Shown in pieces: positions 25,001 through 33,473 of a DNA stretch of 64,000 bases. The stretch's first letter is position 1. Every line of letters begins with the position of its first letter. Source of the stretch: Carposina sasakii. Lineage: Eukaryota > Arthropoda > Insecta > Lepidoptera > Carposinidae. Below the pieces are notes generated by a model that made no database searches, had not been told where the DNA came from, and saw only the letters and a list, made by a program, of their open reading frames with translations. The stretch lies in assembly GCA_014607495.2 (NCBI GenBank), contig CP053152.1, forward strand, positions 7,874,001 to 7,938,000. The letters run 5' to 3'. Made by a program: the position numbers and the translations under genes.

Positions 25001-28000
25001 TTAACTTACTGTCACCTGTCAGTAAAACCAGCAAATTAAAGGAAGTTTGTTACGATATTTGATATAAGGCCCCTTGAAAATCGGTAATAGTGACTGACTA
25101 ACCGTTAGTTAAAAAGAAAGTTTTAATATAAACATCTACATGCACGTTGTTTTTTAAACACGCACGATGTTGTTATTAAAAAAATTACCCAATGAAAGAA
25201 AGGTACCTATACCTATGAAAGAAAGAGGATTCGATGAAAGTTTATAGTTTTGTAGGTAAAATCATCATGGGTATTTTATGTGCATACGTCGTTTTTTTCT
25301 CCGATAATCCTCACTTATTTTGGGACCGCAATAAGTAGGACATACTGTATACATGATATGCATAATGTTTGTTCCAGTATGAATCCAGACCCAACAGTGC
25401 GACATTCCTTCTGGTCGGTGGTGGTAGGAGGGACCTTGTACTGGGTCAGCATGTTCTGCGCCAACCAGGCCTCGGTGCAGAAGTACCTGTCCGTGGAACG
25501 CATCGCGCAGGCTCGCATCGCTCTCTGGGTGTCCGCCATCGGCCTCATAGCGGTATACTCCGTGAATTTCATCACCGGAGCCGTCCTTGCCGTCCATTAT
25601 GCTGATTGTGATCCAATTCAGGTACGCGCAAGCGTTATGCAACTTGTCCACATAGCTTATTGTTTTGTCAACGCTAAAGTTCACGGTTGCCTTGATAGTT
25701 TGATATCTCATAGAAAACGTAGTTAACGGCAGTTTAATGGTAATTTTGTTTGACCATCAAAACCAGTTTGCAAATTAATCAAGGGCCAGTGACGTAACAC
25801 AAGAATGGAATCTCATACAATACAATGAACTGACCACTGTGCATGTACTTATAATCTTCCCACAGAGAATTGAGTACTAAGATGCTTTCACAACCCACCC
25901 CAGAATTCAATCATATTATAATGAAGGTTTAACTTTAGATGAGCACCTATTTAGTTGTTTTTACCGTTAATCATGTAGTATAAAATTATTTTCACAGGAA
26001 AAGCTTAGGTATATCGACACATATTGACATTTAAAATCAATTACCTTTATAGGCGTAGTTAATTTCGACTTAAAACCTTGCGTATGGTATGGCAGTATCG
26101 TATGGTGGTAATACTCGTAAATAAACTAAGAGTTAGGAAAGGAAAGATGTGAATCGACTTACCTACAGAATACCTCCTTTCTTTACCACGAAAATATAAG
26201 TTAATAATTTATATATCTATACTAATATTATAAAGAGGTAAACTTTGATTGTTTGTTTGTTTGTTTGTTTTTTTGCAGCGAATAGGCTCCGAAACTACTG
26301 GACCGATTTCAAAAATTCTTTCACCGTTAGAATCATTATTGGACCCGGATGAACATAGGCTATAGGGTTTCGCATAATTTCCACTGAGCTGGAATAAACA
26401 TGAATTAAATACAAAAAAAATATCATTTGACGCATGGACGTATAAGTTTGACATACACCATAGAATAACAAGTCCCCAGAAGGAGTCATCAATGACAGAT
26501 GTATTCCGGGTAGTAAAGCAAAAACGAGTCAAAAATCCCGCATCTTCCGCTCTTCTTACCCGCCGATTGTTGCCAAATCGATAAAAATGATCAATTTTTT
26601 AGATATAGTAAAAAGGTTGTAAAAATTTTACATACTAAAAAGTTGCTTCAAAAGTGTGCGTGATCACGGGTTCTGGGAATTTATTATTCTGTGACGTACA
26701 GATGACATGGCACAACATGACAAATGAAATTTGTTTTTTTTTTTGTATGTTTTTTTTTTAGTTTATCCCGAAGGAAAGGCAAGGGGAACTAAGCCCATAC
26801 AGCCATTGTCTTTAGTAAATGATTTCTGAATTTATGATGGATGATAATGATGATGATGAATGGAAACGTCGGAAAAATCCTCAAGAACAAGTGAAAAGTT
26901 AGTCAAAATTAAAAAATATTGCAGAAACAACTTACATGCGCTCATGAAGAGATCGTAATCCGGCTAAAGTTTTACTCGGCTTACCTGCATATAAAACCAT
27001 GCACACGCACTAGATTCACATCACAAGTAATTAAAATATAACTTATCTACCAGAAAACATCACTTTACGGATACATGCAAGCCATTTACAAATATTTTTT
27101 TATTTTCACAAGAAAATTACACCTGCACCCTTCCAGCTTTTCCCGCCGAATCTTTTTTTGTATGGTTTATCCCTCAGTTTATCCCGAAGAAAGAGCATGA
27201 GGAATACAGCATCCATTCAGCCATTGTTTTTAGTACTGATGATTTCTGATGGATGATAACGATGATGAATGTAAACGTCGGGAAAATCCTCAAAAATGAG
27301 TGTAAAATTAGTCAAAATCAAAAAGAATTGCGAAAACAACATACCTACATGACCCCACGAAGAAACGGACACATACAAATCAATTTAAAAATTTCACAAG
27401 TAAATTACACCCACTCCCTTTTGGTGTTTTATCCTTTTGGTGTTTGGTTGTTCGTTAGGGGGTGACATATAAGAGATGAAATATGACAGGTATATTCGGT
27501 AGGGAGTGTAAGAGAGTACTGAGAACATATTTCCTGAAATTCCGACCGGAACTGGACAAAGACAAGTGAGGAGGCACTGAGAACGTATTTCTCGAAATTT
27601 CCACCTGAACGGGACAAACGGGAATTCCATTTTTTACGAAAACCGCTATAAATATAAAGCAGAAATCGGGAATTATCGTTAGGGAGTGCGAGGAAGCACT
27701 AAGAACGGATTTCCCGAAATTCCCATGGGAACGGGACTATCGGGAATTCCCAATTTTTACGCAAACCACTTGACACATAATGATGAAATATGATAAGTAT
27801 ATTCGGTAGGGAGAGTAAGGAAGCACTGAGGACATATTTTCCGCAATTCCCACGGGAACGGGACAAACGGAATTCCAAATTTTAGAGGATATGTACCGAA
27901 GCGAAGCGAGGGCGGGCCACTAGTTATATTATATACATCTATCTGTACATATAATAAAATTGTAACGGATCGATGTTTGTGCACGCTAATCTCAGAAACG

Positions 28001-31000
28001 GCTGAACCGATTTAGATGCAGTTTTCAGGAATATGTTGTGACAGGTCCCACTCAACATATAGGCTACTTTTTATCCCGGGAAAATGTTTTAATGCCGGAT
28101 AATATCGACATTTTATTTTTTCTGCAGTCCACGCGGACGGAGTCGCGGGCGTCCACTAGTAGTTATTATGATGATCTCCGACCGTATTTCTCTACATAGA
28201 TTGGCCAGGTACGCAGGAGATATTATAGTGCACAAGTGTGTGCGCAAACACAGATGCACTCTCTATTCCCTCACTCTCATAGTCCGATGGGACGGAAAGC
28301 CGACACGACCGGAGAGAGATCAGGCGCAGGACTAACGGTTTTACGTGCTTTCCGAGGCACGAGCTAAATGCAATTTTACAACATTAAAATCTGTACATGA
28401 AATAAATTCATTGGTACAGGCCCGTAACTGGGATCGAACTTACGCCTCCCGCTTGGAAGGCGCACGTGTTAACCACTGGGCTATCACCGCTTATAGTAGT
28501 TATTATATTACTTTACTAAATGGAAAAGTCGTAGTAAGTAGGTAGGTAGAGTAAATGAATCATAATTAAATTTAGGTAAGCGAACTGTAGGATCTCCCCC
28601 GCGATCTAGTAGTTCTGGCTACCCCATTCGTGGGAGGGCATCTGTGTGTAGATGTATATATGAAGGTTTAGTACCATTAGATATCAAGTAACTTCGAATT
28701 TGTATTATACCAAACTTTTATTATACTATTTGTTCTATGATTTTAACGACATATAAGTAAAATACCTATTGGTGAGATAATAACATGTGCTACTGACCTG
28801 CAGGCTGGTGTGATTTCTGCATCAGACCGCTTGCTGCCGCTCTACGTGATCCGGCAACTGGGCGGTGCTAGGGGCATCCCCGGTTTCTTCGTCGCTGGCA
28901 TCTTCGCTGCTAGTCTTGGGTAATAATTCTCTCCATTGAATCACATGAAACAAATCTGATGCTAAAATAAACAGGTTCCACTCGAAGCCAAGGCGGCCGA
29001 AAAATGTTTAACTCTAGAGTACTCTAGACCTGACGGATAGCGATCTCCACTGATACTGCTCACGATTTAGGCTCGCTCTCATATTAAATCTTAACTGGAA
29101 CAGTCCAGGTCCGGGTCCAGTACCTACCGGTTTCAATAATGAACAATAAATGCCCAACACCATAAATTGGACTGAAACTGACCGTCCATGACAAGAAACT
29201 TTATTGCAGAACTCAAAAATACTTTTGTAAACAGATCCGCAGTTTAGTAGTGTCAATAGTTAACCTAAATAGATATTTATGGGGTTTCTCAATATAATTA
29301 TGTGTCTATAAGTAGTATAACTTGAGTGTCATACCTAAATGATGTGCATGTTGACGCAACTTGCAGCGAAATTGCCGATGGACGACAGGTTTAGCAAACC
29401 TTGCCGCGGTTGTCTCGTGCAGTACCTGGGTTTAATTTATTGCTCATACTTGCGTCTAAACACACTTTATCGCTTTATAATGCCATATCGTCAAGCCTCA
29501 GATAAAGATGAAGAAGTTACTTTATACTTTAAAAAAGCTATTGATAATACTATGGTAAGGGCAATGGATTTCTTTTCCATGTGTCGACTCTATTACTAAC
29601 TATTTATCAATTAATTGCTCGCAGAACGGTAGCTTCTGGACTCAATTCCCTGGCAGCGATAGCCTGCCAAGATCTAGCAACTGGACTCCTTGGTCTTACA
29701 TTACCAGAAAACAAGGGAGCCATGGTTAGTACCTCGGCATTAGAACATTAAATCATAATCTAACATAAGTAAATTATACCCTAGAACTTAGGGTCTAGAT
29801 ATATCTTAGTAGCACTAACTGCCATTATTGACAAATCCTTAAGAACACCATAAACATTGCAAAATGGTCTTCTGCTACGAACCTTCGCAGTGTGTAACAA
29901 ATATGTAGGTAGGTATTGCAAAAAAATTTGCTTATGTAGATATAGCTATTAGGTATTCAATATGCATCGCTGGAAACCGTTATCCAATGTTAACTCTCTA
30001 AAACATAAACCCTTACTGACATGACCTTCACCAGCCTAAGTGCAATTACTGGCTGTAAGCCAGGTTTATATTTTTATTCGATGACATGCCTTACTTATGT
30101 GGCGGTTTCACTCGGCATAATGTACTATGAATACCTACTGCCTCGTAATATTTTTAAATCACAACACATTAACCTAGTCCTACACTAAGATAAATACCTT
30201 CATAGATAACTATAGAAACATCCATAATACGGAAACTAACATCGATATACATCAAATCAATTTTTGAACATACCGGGATTCGACCCAGGACCTGTGTGAA
30301 CTATGTACATCGGCCGTCAGTCACAGAATATACAGGGCGTTTTTTTGTGGCCACCTTTAACGAAGGGTACGTACTCTATACATCAAATAAAGTAAGTTTA
30401 TGCCAAAAAAATGCTGGGAAAAAAAATTTTTTTTTCAATTTTTTTTTTAATTACTTGATCTGGCGAAATTTATAGTGTCTAGTGTTTGTTAGTTTTCTTA
30501 TAGACAGATATTAATTATTTCTCGTGAAAAAATCTTGCTACGCGCGTCTATGTGCATTTATGCAGAAAAACGCAGTATATTTACTCAACTTTGGACCCTA
30601 ATATTTTGGAAACCAGAAACTTCCCAGGTATGCTTCCATGGAGAAAAATGATCGTGATGATGAGGAGATTCCGTAGTTTTCGGGAACGTTGACGACCAAA
30701 AATCATCCTGTATAGGTACTTAATTGAGTTTTTGGCAAAAACATAGGACCAAAACATAATAATTAGGCATAAACAAGCATATCCACCATTAGATAAAGTG
30801 AAAATGTGACATGACGAAAATTTCAAAAATAACCTTACATATACTTAACAGATAGCTCGATGGGTCTGCCTGGTTTGTGGCGCCATATCCTTCGGGCTGG
30901 TGTTTGTGGTGGAGCGGCTGGGGCCGGTGCTGCAGCTGGCGTTGTCCTTCAACGGCATGGCAGGGGGAGTCTCACTCGGCCTGTTCTCTTTAGGCATGCT

Positions 31001-32182
31001 GTTCCCTTGGGCTAACTCTAAGGTAAAACTTTAATAAAGAGGTAGGTAGACCTACATCAGCAGATCCTTGAATATTGCCAATATTTAAAACAGACGTGAA
31101 AAATCAAACCAAGTATTAAACCTTCACCTATTTACTGCCAGAATATGGCACTTCGTGGTGGTTTTCGGGATTACATTGTCATCTTTCTAGGGCGCAGTAG
31201 CAGGTGGCATATTTGGTCTAGTGGTGGTGGTGGCGGCCGGAGGTGGCGCTCAATTTGCTCAGGTCTCCCCTCAACGCCTGCCTGGCTCAACTGAGGGATG
31301 CCCAGCTTCCTACAACTTTACCTCTCATATGACCATGAGTCCGACGTAAGTAACTAAACGTCCTTCCAATAATACCTCTGTTAGTTACCTGCTGCTGCAT
31401 TATGAACGCAAATCTATTCTGTATTTTTTCCCTTGGCTGTTACTACATACCTTATGTCCTTATAAATTTGTCACAGGTCGAATAATGATGAAGCTGTGTT
31501 CTGGTTGTTCCGCGTATCGTATCTGTGGTACAGCGGGTTGGGATGCTTTGCCACCTTGTTGGCGGGCCTAGTTGTGTCCTTCATCACCGGCGCTAACGAC
31601 CCGGCACAAGTGCCTATCGACTTAATATCCCCACCTATTGTGAAGTTACTCAACTCGCTACCAAACAGGGTTAAGGTGAGACAAAATTTAGAATCTAAGC
31701 AGTATAAATATAGGTAATTATTTTCTTGGCAATTATCTAAAATAGTTTTTATTTAAAACTACCCCGAATCATGGAGGTCGATAGCAGTTTTTATACCTTA
31801 AATTATAGGTATCGACTACCACAGATTGGCTCGATGCTATACAAAAATATCGATGTGAATGATCAACGGAAACCAGTTTACGAGTGCCTATACCTATTCC
31901 GAAGTTAAGCCTCTTGTGTTTTTCCAGAAAGCATTGCGAATACCGACACGCCTGGGCGTGGACCGGCGACGCAGCTCGAGTGTGCGGCCGCCGGGCATGT
32001 GCGACAACAAGGACGTGCGACGCCGGCGCCGCCTGTCGGAGCTGGCCGGCGGCGTGTTCTACAGCGATATGGGCCACGACAACCTCGGCCTGGACTCCGA
32101 GAAGCCGCCCCCGGAAGAATACAACCAACAAACTCCCATCAAACTAGAAGCCATCACTCCCCCCCACTCCTCGACCTGTTGA
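7032..32182 (+). CDS. SLC5-family sodium/solute symporter (SMCT / multivitamin-transporter-like)
   Basis: Sodium-coupled solute transporter of the plasma membrane, in the SLC5 branch that holds the insect multivitamin and monocarboxylate transporters; the substrate cannot be read from sequence. Coding exons: 6915-7216 (first in-frame ATG 7032), 7294-7459, 7651-7762, 20581-20648, 20964-21118, 25378-25621, 28804-28919, 29625-29724, 30852-31022, 31191-31345, 31477-31675, 31928-32182. All junctions are GT-AG and keep one frame: 641 aa, or 699 aa if the exon at 449 is used. Family marks are [14 protein letters not shown] followed by [10 protein letters not shown] in the first helices, [50 protein letters not shown] and a [21 protein letters not shown] helix. 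The last exon is hydrophilic, GC-rich and arginine-rich, as expected for a cytosolic tail. Intron 7763-20580 is 12.8 kb and packed with transposons. Confidence 0.93.
7957..8495. mobile_element. piggyBac-like MITE in a TTAA site
   Basis: Flanked by TTAA at 7953-7956 and 8496-8499. Ends CTCTTTCCGTC and GACTGAAAGAG form short inverted repeats. Two copies of the palindrome GGTGGTTAGTG-N-CACTAACCACC occur at about 8084-8106 and 8460-8482, one near the right end. 539 bp with no ORF. Confidence 0.72.
8513..8896 (-). mobile_element. Family B MITE
   Basis: TA|CAGGATGTTTTTTTGTGGCC start, AAAAATCATCCTG|TA end, 384 bp, opposite in orientation to the copy at 16912. It lies 13 bp from the piggyBac-like MITE. 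Confidence 0.82.
9051..9385 (-). mobile_element. Helitron family A, minus strand
   Basis: From CCAGTGGACGCCCGCGACTC at the left (3' end, CTGG on the minus strand) to TATTATATGTATAGA at the right (5' end). About 335 bp, near full length. Confidence 0.75.
9386..10243. other. Unannotated part of the large SLC5 intron
   Basis: AT-rich with GTAGGTAGG-type short motifs; no gene or clear element seen. Confidence 0.4.
10244..10502. mobile_element. Foldback MITE with about 110-bp arms
   Basis: Starts AAGGTGTTTTCAAATTTAGT and ends AAATTTTAATAACACCTT within TATA sequence. The arms pair over most of their length (including ACTAGGTAGGTAAAAAGAAA and its complement), leaving a loop of about 30 bp. Confidence 0.8.
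10508..10767. mobile_element. Mariner-type MITE with about 100-bp arms
   Basis: TA|CAGTATGTAACAAAAGGGGT start, ACCCTTTCTGTTACATCCTG|TA end. It follows the foldback MITE by only 5 bp. The right terminus CAGGATGT is the same as in the mariner-type element at 22332. Confidence 0.82.
11083..11428. mobile_element. Decayed hAT MITE related to 55269-56078
   Basis: Shares ACTGGCGGCTCGTCCTAAGG at its start and TTCGATTCCTAGTACTGTAT inside with the element at 55269; right end GCCGCCACTAG. No target duplication can be seen. Confidence 0.6.
12197..12411 (+). mobile_element. Helitron family A, internally shortened copy
   Basis: A|TCTATACATATAATAACATTG start and GCGTCAACTAG|T end, 215 bp, in the large SLC5 intron. 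Confidence 0.8.
12764..13021 (-). pseudogene. hAT transposase C-terminal fragment
   Basis: The minus strand reads [19 protein letters not shown], similar to the conserved C-terminal region of hAT transposases just before the dimerisation motif, with upstream AGGGAATGCAATCCCGATCC, which looks like a hAT end. Only about 260 bp remain. Confidence 0.4.
13022..15911. other. Unannotated part of the 12.8-kb SLC5 intron
   Basis: Short frames occur (for example 14899-15150) but lack motifs or splice support. Around 15255-15725 there are several GTGATTTAAA/AAAAGATTTA motifs that may mark an old DNA transposon; nothing firmer can be said. Confidence 0.35.
15912..16726. mobile_element. TIR transposon with many CATTTCATGAAATG palindromes
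   Basis: Ends GTCGTGGCCATATCGTAGAA and its inverted copy (CAATATGGCCACGAC), bounded by ATGTAT at 15906-15911 and 16727-16732, a possible 6-bp target duplication. Each inverted repeat of about 90 bp carries three CATTTCATGAAATG-like palindromes. The middle has a GC-rich stretch (GAGCGAGCGGAGCGAGCG) and a short TTAGG run. No transposase frame was found; the superfamily is unknown. Confidence 0.7.
16912..17279 (+). mobile_element. TA-flanked MITE (family B), inserted in a Helitron
   Basis: Starts CAGGATGATTTTTGGTCG after TA and ends AAAAACACCTG before TA. It is one of four copies in the window (see also 8513, 21848, 30333) sharing a central block with GTTGAGTAAATAGACTGCG. Its CAGGATG end equals that of the mariner-type element at 22332. 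Confidence 0.8.
17354..18077 (-). mobile_element. 5'-truncated non-LTR retrotransposon (Jockey/CR1-like), minus strand
   Basis: The minus strand holds the C-terminal end of a reverse transcriptase-type ORF (18037-17660) and then a tail of ATTTC units (17354-17377 as TGAAA repeats on the plus strand). Flanking GTCTG at 17349-17353 and 18078-18082 is a possible short target duplication and matches the interrupted Helitron sequence. Confidence 0.75.
17660..18037 (-). pseudogene. C-terminal fragment of a LINE reverse transcriptase
   Basis: The 125-codon frame contains [20 protein letters not shown], then [20 protein letters not shown] and a final CFYSVHEFL. This is the typical end of insect Jockey/CR1-clade polymerase proteins (the part after the thumb). 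The catalytic FADD region is missing, so this is a 5'-truncated copy that cannot move on its own. Confidence 0.8.
18197..18465 (+). repeat. Retroposon-like dispersed repeat (family C), nested
   Basis: Begins near CTTCTATACTGCTCTGGGAG and ends GGCGTGATTACATGTAA. Related copies are at 50982-51245 (opposite strand, full length) and about 59131-59275 (5'-truncated). The shared 3' end and variable 5' end suggest target-primed reverse transcription. Confidence 0.65.
18697..19569. mobile_element. Foldback MITE (family F), copy 1
   Basis: Short ends ACCCGACTGCG / GCAGTCGGGT. The right half, about 19165-19569, is a near-perfect inverted repeat with arms of about 200 bp, centred near 19377 (GGATCCATT...AATGGATCC). 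Confidence 0.78.
19611..19678 (+). pseudogene. Decayed duplicate of the SLC5 exon at 20581-20648
   Basis: About 970 bp upstream of the true exon there is a second copy, preceded by its own acceptor-like TTTATTTAG. It keeps the core CTGAACACTTATCTG, then GTGTCA, TAGTCTACGT and TATGCATCTTCTA. A 2-nt length change near its start and an in-frame TAG where the true exon has GCG show that it is dead. Its donor side is also lost (GTAACG instead of ACAGGT). The sequence beyond the exon does not align with the sequence beyond the real exon. It lies 41 bp after the end of a foldback MITE (18697-19569). Confidence 0.8.
21184..21610. mobile_element. Foldback MITE (family F), copy 2
   Basis: Same ACCCGACTGCG / CGCAGTCGGGT ends and the same left part as copy 1. 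The palindrome is shorter here (about 21398-21483). It starts 66 bp after the SLC5 exon at 20964-21118. Confidence 0.78.
21848..22230 (+). mobile_element. Family B MITE, right end degraded
   Basis: TA|CAGGGTATTTTTTGGTCGTC start; the right end stops at AACGAAAAAATACACC without the CTG-TA terminus. Confidence 0.7.
22332..24984 (+). mobile_element. Tc1/mariner-superfamily transposon with about 630-bp terminal inverted repeats
   Basis: The element starts CAGGATGTCCCAAG and ends CTTGGGACATCCTG, and is flanked on both sides by TA (22330-22331 and 24985-24986), the superfamily's target site. The two ends stay complementary for about 630 bp (22332-22960 against 24356-24984) with few mismatches. The right repeat includes the last 75 or so bases of the transposase frame, so the left repeat carries an inverted copy of the gene's 3' end. 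The stretch 22960-23350 is the unique 5' region. It sits in the SLC5 intron between exons at 20964 and 25378. Confidence 0.9.
23354..24432 (+). pseudogene. Frameshifted mariner-type transposase with DUF4817-like N-terminus
   Basis: The N-terminal part (23354 on) reads [20 protein letters not shown] and [12 protein letters not shown], the DUF4817 pattern of a Tc1/mariner group. A frame change near 23545-23570 then shifts to a second frame ([13 protein letters not shown], helix-turn-helix region [20 protein letters not shown]). The first catalytic Asp lies in ILWTDESHF. Between about 24103 and 24180 the frame is shifted again: the alternative frame shows the second catalytic motif as [12 protein letters not shown] and the main frame resumes at [17 protein letters not shown], with the third Asp. 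Two opposite indels thus mask the second catalytic residue. Counting through the shifted frame gives 41 residues between the last two Asp residues, a DD41D arrangement. The protein ends at TGA 24430-24432, inside the right inverted repeat. As it stands this copy cannot make an active enzyme. Confidence 0.82.
26216..27923 (+). mobile_element. 1.7-kb Helitron with internal repeats (Lep1-like ends)
   Basis: Begins A|TCTATACTAATATTATAAAG and ends GGGCGGGCCACTAG|T, matching the start and end reported for lepidopteran Lep1-type Helitrons. The inside holds two minus-oriented family D blocks (about 26735-27165 and 27168-27420) and at least three units of an about 120-bp satellite carrying GAAATTCCCACGGGAACGGG-type sequence (27510-27900). 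No Rep/helicase gene is present, so it is non-autonomous. Confidence 0.75.
27942..28159 (+). mobile_element. Helitron family A, shortened copy
   Basis: A|TCTGTACATATAATAAAATTG start and GCGTCCACTAG|T end, 218 bp. It begins 18 bp after the CTAG end of the 1.7-kb Helitron 26216-27923, and its own 3' end was later hit by a SINE. Confidence 0.8.
28170..28493 (-). mobile_element. tRNA-derived SINE, second copy, 13-bp target duplication
   Basis: Flanked by TAGTAGTTATTAT at 28157-28169 and 28494-28506. Minus-strand head TAGCCCAGTGGTTAACACG and B box AAGTTCGATCCC; the tail at the left is ATCATC-type. It landed on the 3' end of the Helitron ending at 28159. Confidence 0.85.
30333..30710 (-). mobile_element. 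Family B MITE between SLC5 exons
   Basis: TA|CAGGGCGTTTTTTTGTGGCC start and AAAAATCATCCTG|TA end, 378 bp, intact. Confidence 0.82.
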
Positions 32183-32398
32183 TCAGGACATGACTCTTAT
32201 TTTTGTGACAGTGAGAACTATGCCAGTTGCCGAAAGCGTCTGACGCAATATTTAGATACTTAGTAGTGCCTAACAGAGTAGCTTTAAGAATACTATCATA
32301 TTTATAAATAATTTAGTTTGTCAATATTTTTAAAATGTGCCTAAGATAGAATTTTATTTGTGACATCAAAATCTATTATTAATTTCCCTATGAATTTA

Positions 32399-32722
32399 TC
32401 TATACATATAATAAAAATGTAACGGATCGCTGTCTGTACATGGAAGATATATGAGAAAAAATATTAAATTTATCAACGCAATAGAACCCAAAACGATGAT
32501 TTTTGGAATTTTTATCTGTTTGTCGGTTTGTCTGTGCGTTTGTGCACGCTAATCTCAGAAATGGCTGAACCGATTTCGATGCAGTTTTCAGGAATATATT
32601 GTGACAGGTCCCACTTAACATATAGGCTACTTTTAATCCCGGGAAAATGTTTTTATCCCGGATAATTTCGAGATTTTGTTTTTTCTATAGTCCACGCGGA
32701 CGGAGTCGCGGGCGTGCACTAG
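32399..32722 (+). mobile_element. Intact Helitron family A copy in the SLC5 3' flank
   Basis: A|TC at 32398-32400 and CTAG|T at 32719-32723, 324 bp, with the 3' hairpin. It begins about 215 bp after the transporter stop codon and may lie in its 3' UTR. Confidence 0.82.
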
Positions 32723-33473
32723 TATACAATAAAAAGTGTTGTTGAAACTCGCGTTGAAATTCTTGCGATTTATTGAGGCTCATAAAACTGCGATGTAGGT
32801 AGGTAGAACGTGAAAACAAGTAGCACAAAATGTTATTAAATCGTCGTCGACTCGCCAAGCTTCATCACCGCATACTATTTTCAAACAGGACGTGTCGAAT
32901 TGGTTCATAAGATAAGGAAATTCCGCGGTCAGTTGATAAAGAATTAGTATGTGAACCATTATAGAAATCTAACAACATTCGTTTTCTGATCGAGATACAT
33001 ACCTAGAGACATATTAATTTACCTTTAGATAATTTGTCTAATTACTTGACAAAAACTACAAAACAATCGTACCTTTATCTAGCTACTAAATCTAGCTAAG
33101 ATGGTGAAGATGCATACATACTTCTATCACTTAAAATAAAAATAATAATATATAGAGCATAACTTTTACATATTTATTCTCCTTAATAATAGCAACCTTG
33201 ACAAATGCATTTTAAAGATTTTACAATATAAGTAGTCACAGTTAATTTGCTTAAAAATATCAAATAAAATTAATAAAAATATATATGAATAACAAATTAT
33301 AATTTATGTAAAGTATACACACAAAACGAAGTTACAATTTATAAAGGATACTTGATGGACCCTTTTCCCGGGTTGATAAACTTATAACAACCACTATGAA
33401 AAATATTGAATTTAAGTGCTTATCAATATCAAAGGCATTTTATAATCTGGTCTACTACAGAGTAAACATACTT

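Noticed and set aside
25265..25711. 148-codon minus-strand ORF
   Set aside because: Antisense shadow of the SLC5 exon at 25378-25621.
29339..29599. 86-codon ORF between two SLC5 exons, with an acceptor-like CTTGCAG and a donor-like ATG|GTAAGG
   Set aside because: Using it as an exon breaks the transporter frame (immediate in-frame stop), and it has no recognised motif. It remains an unexplained open frame.
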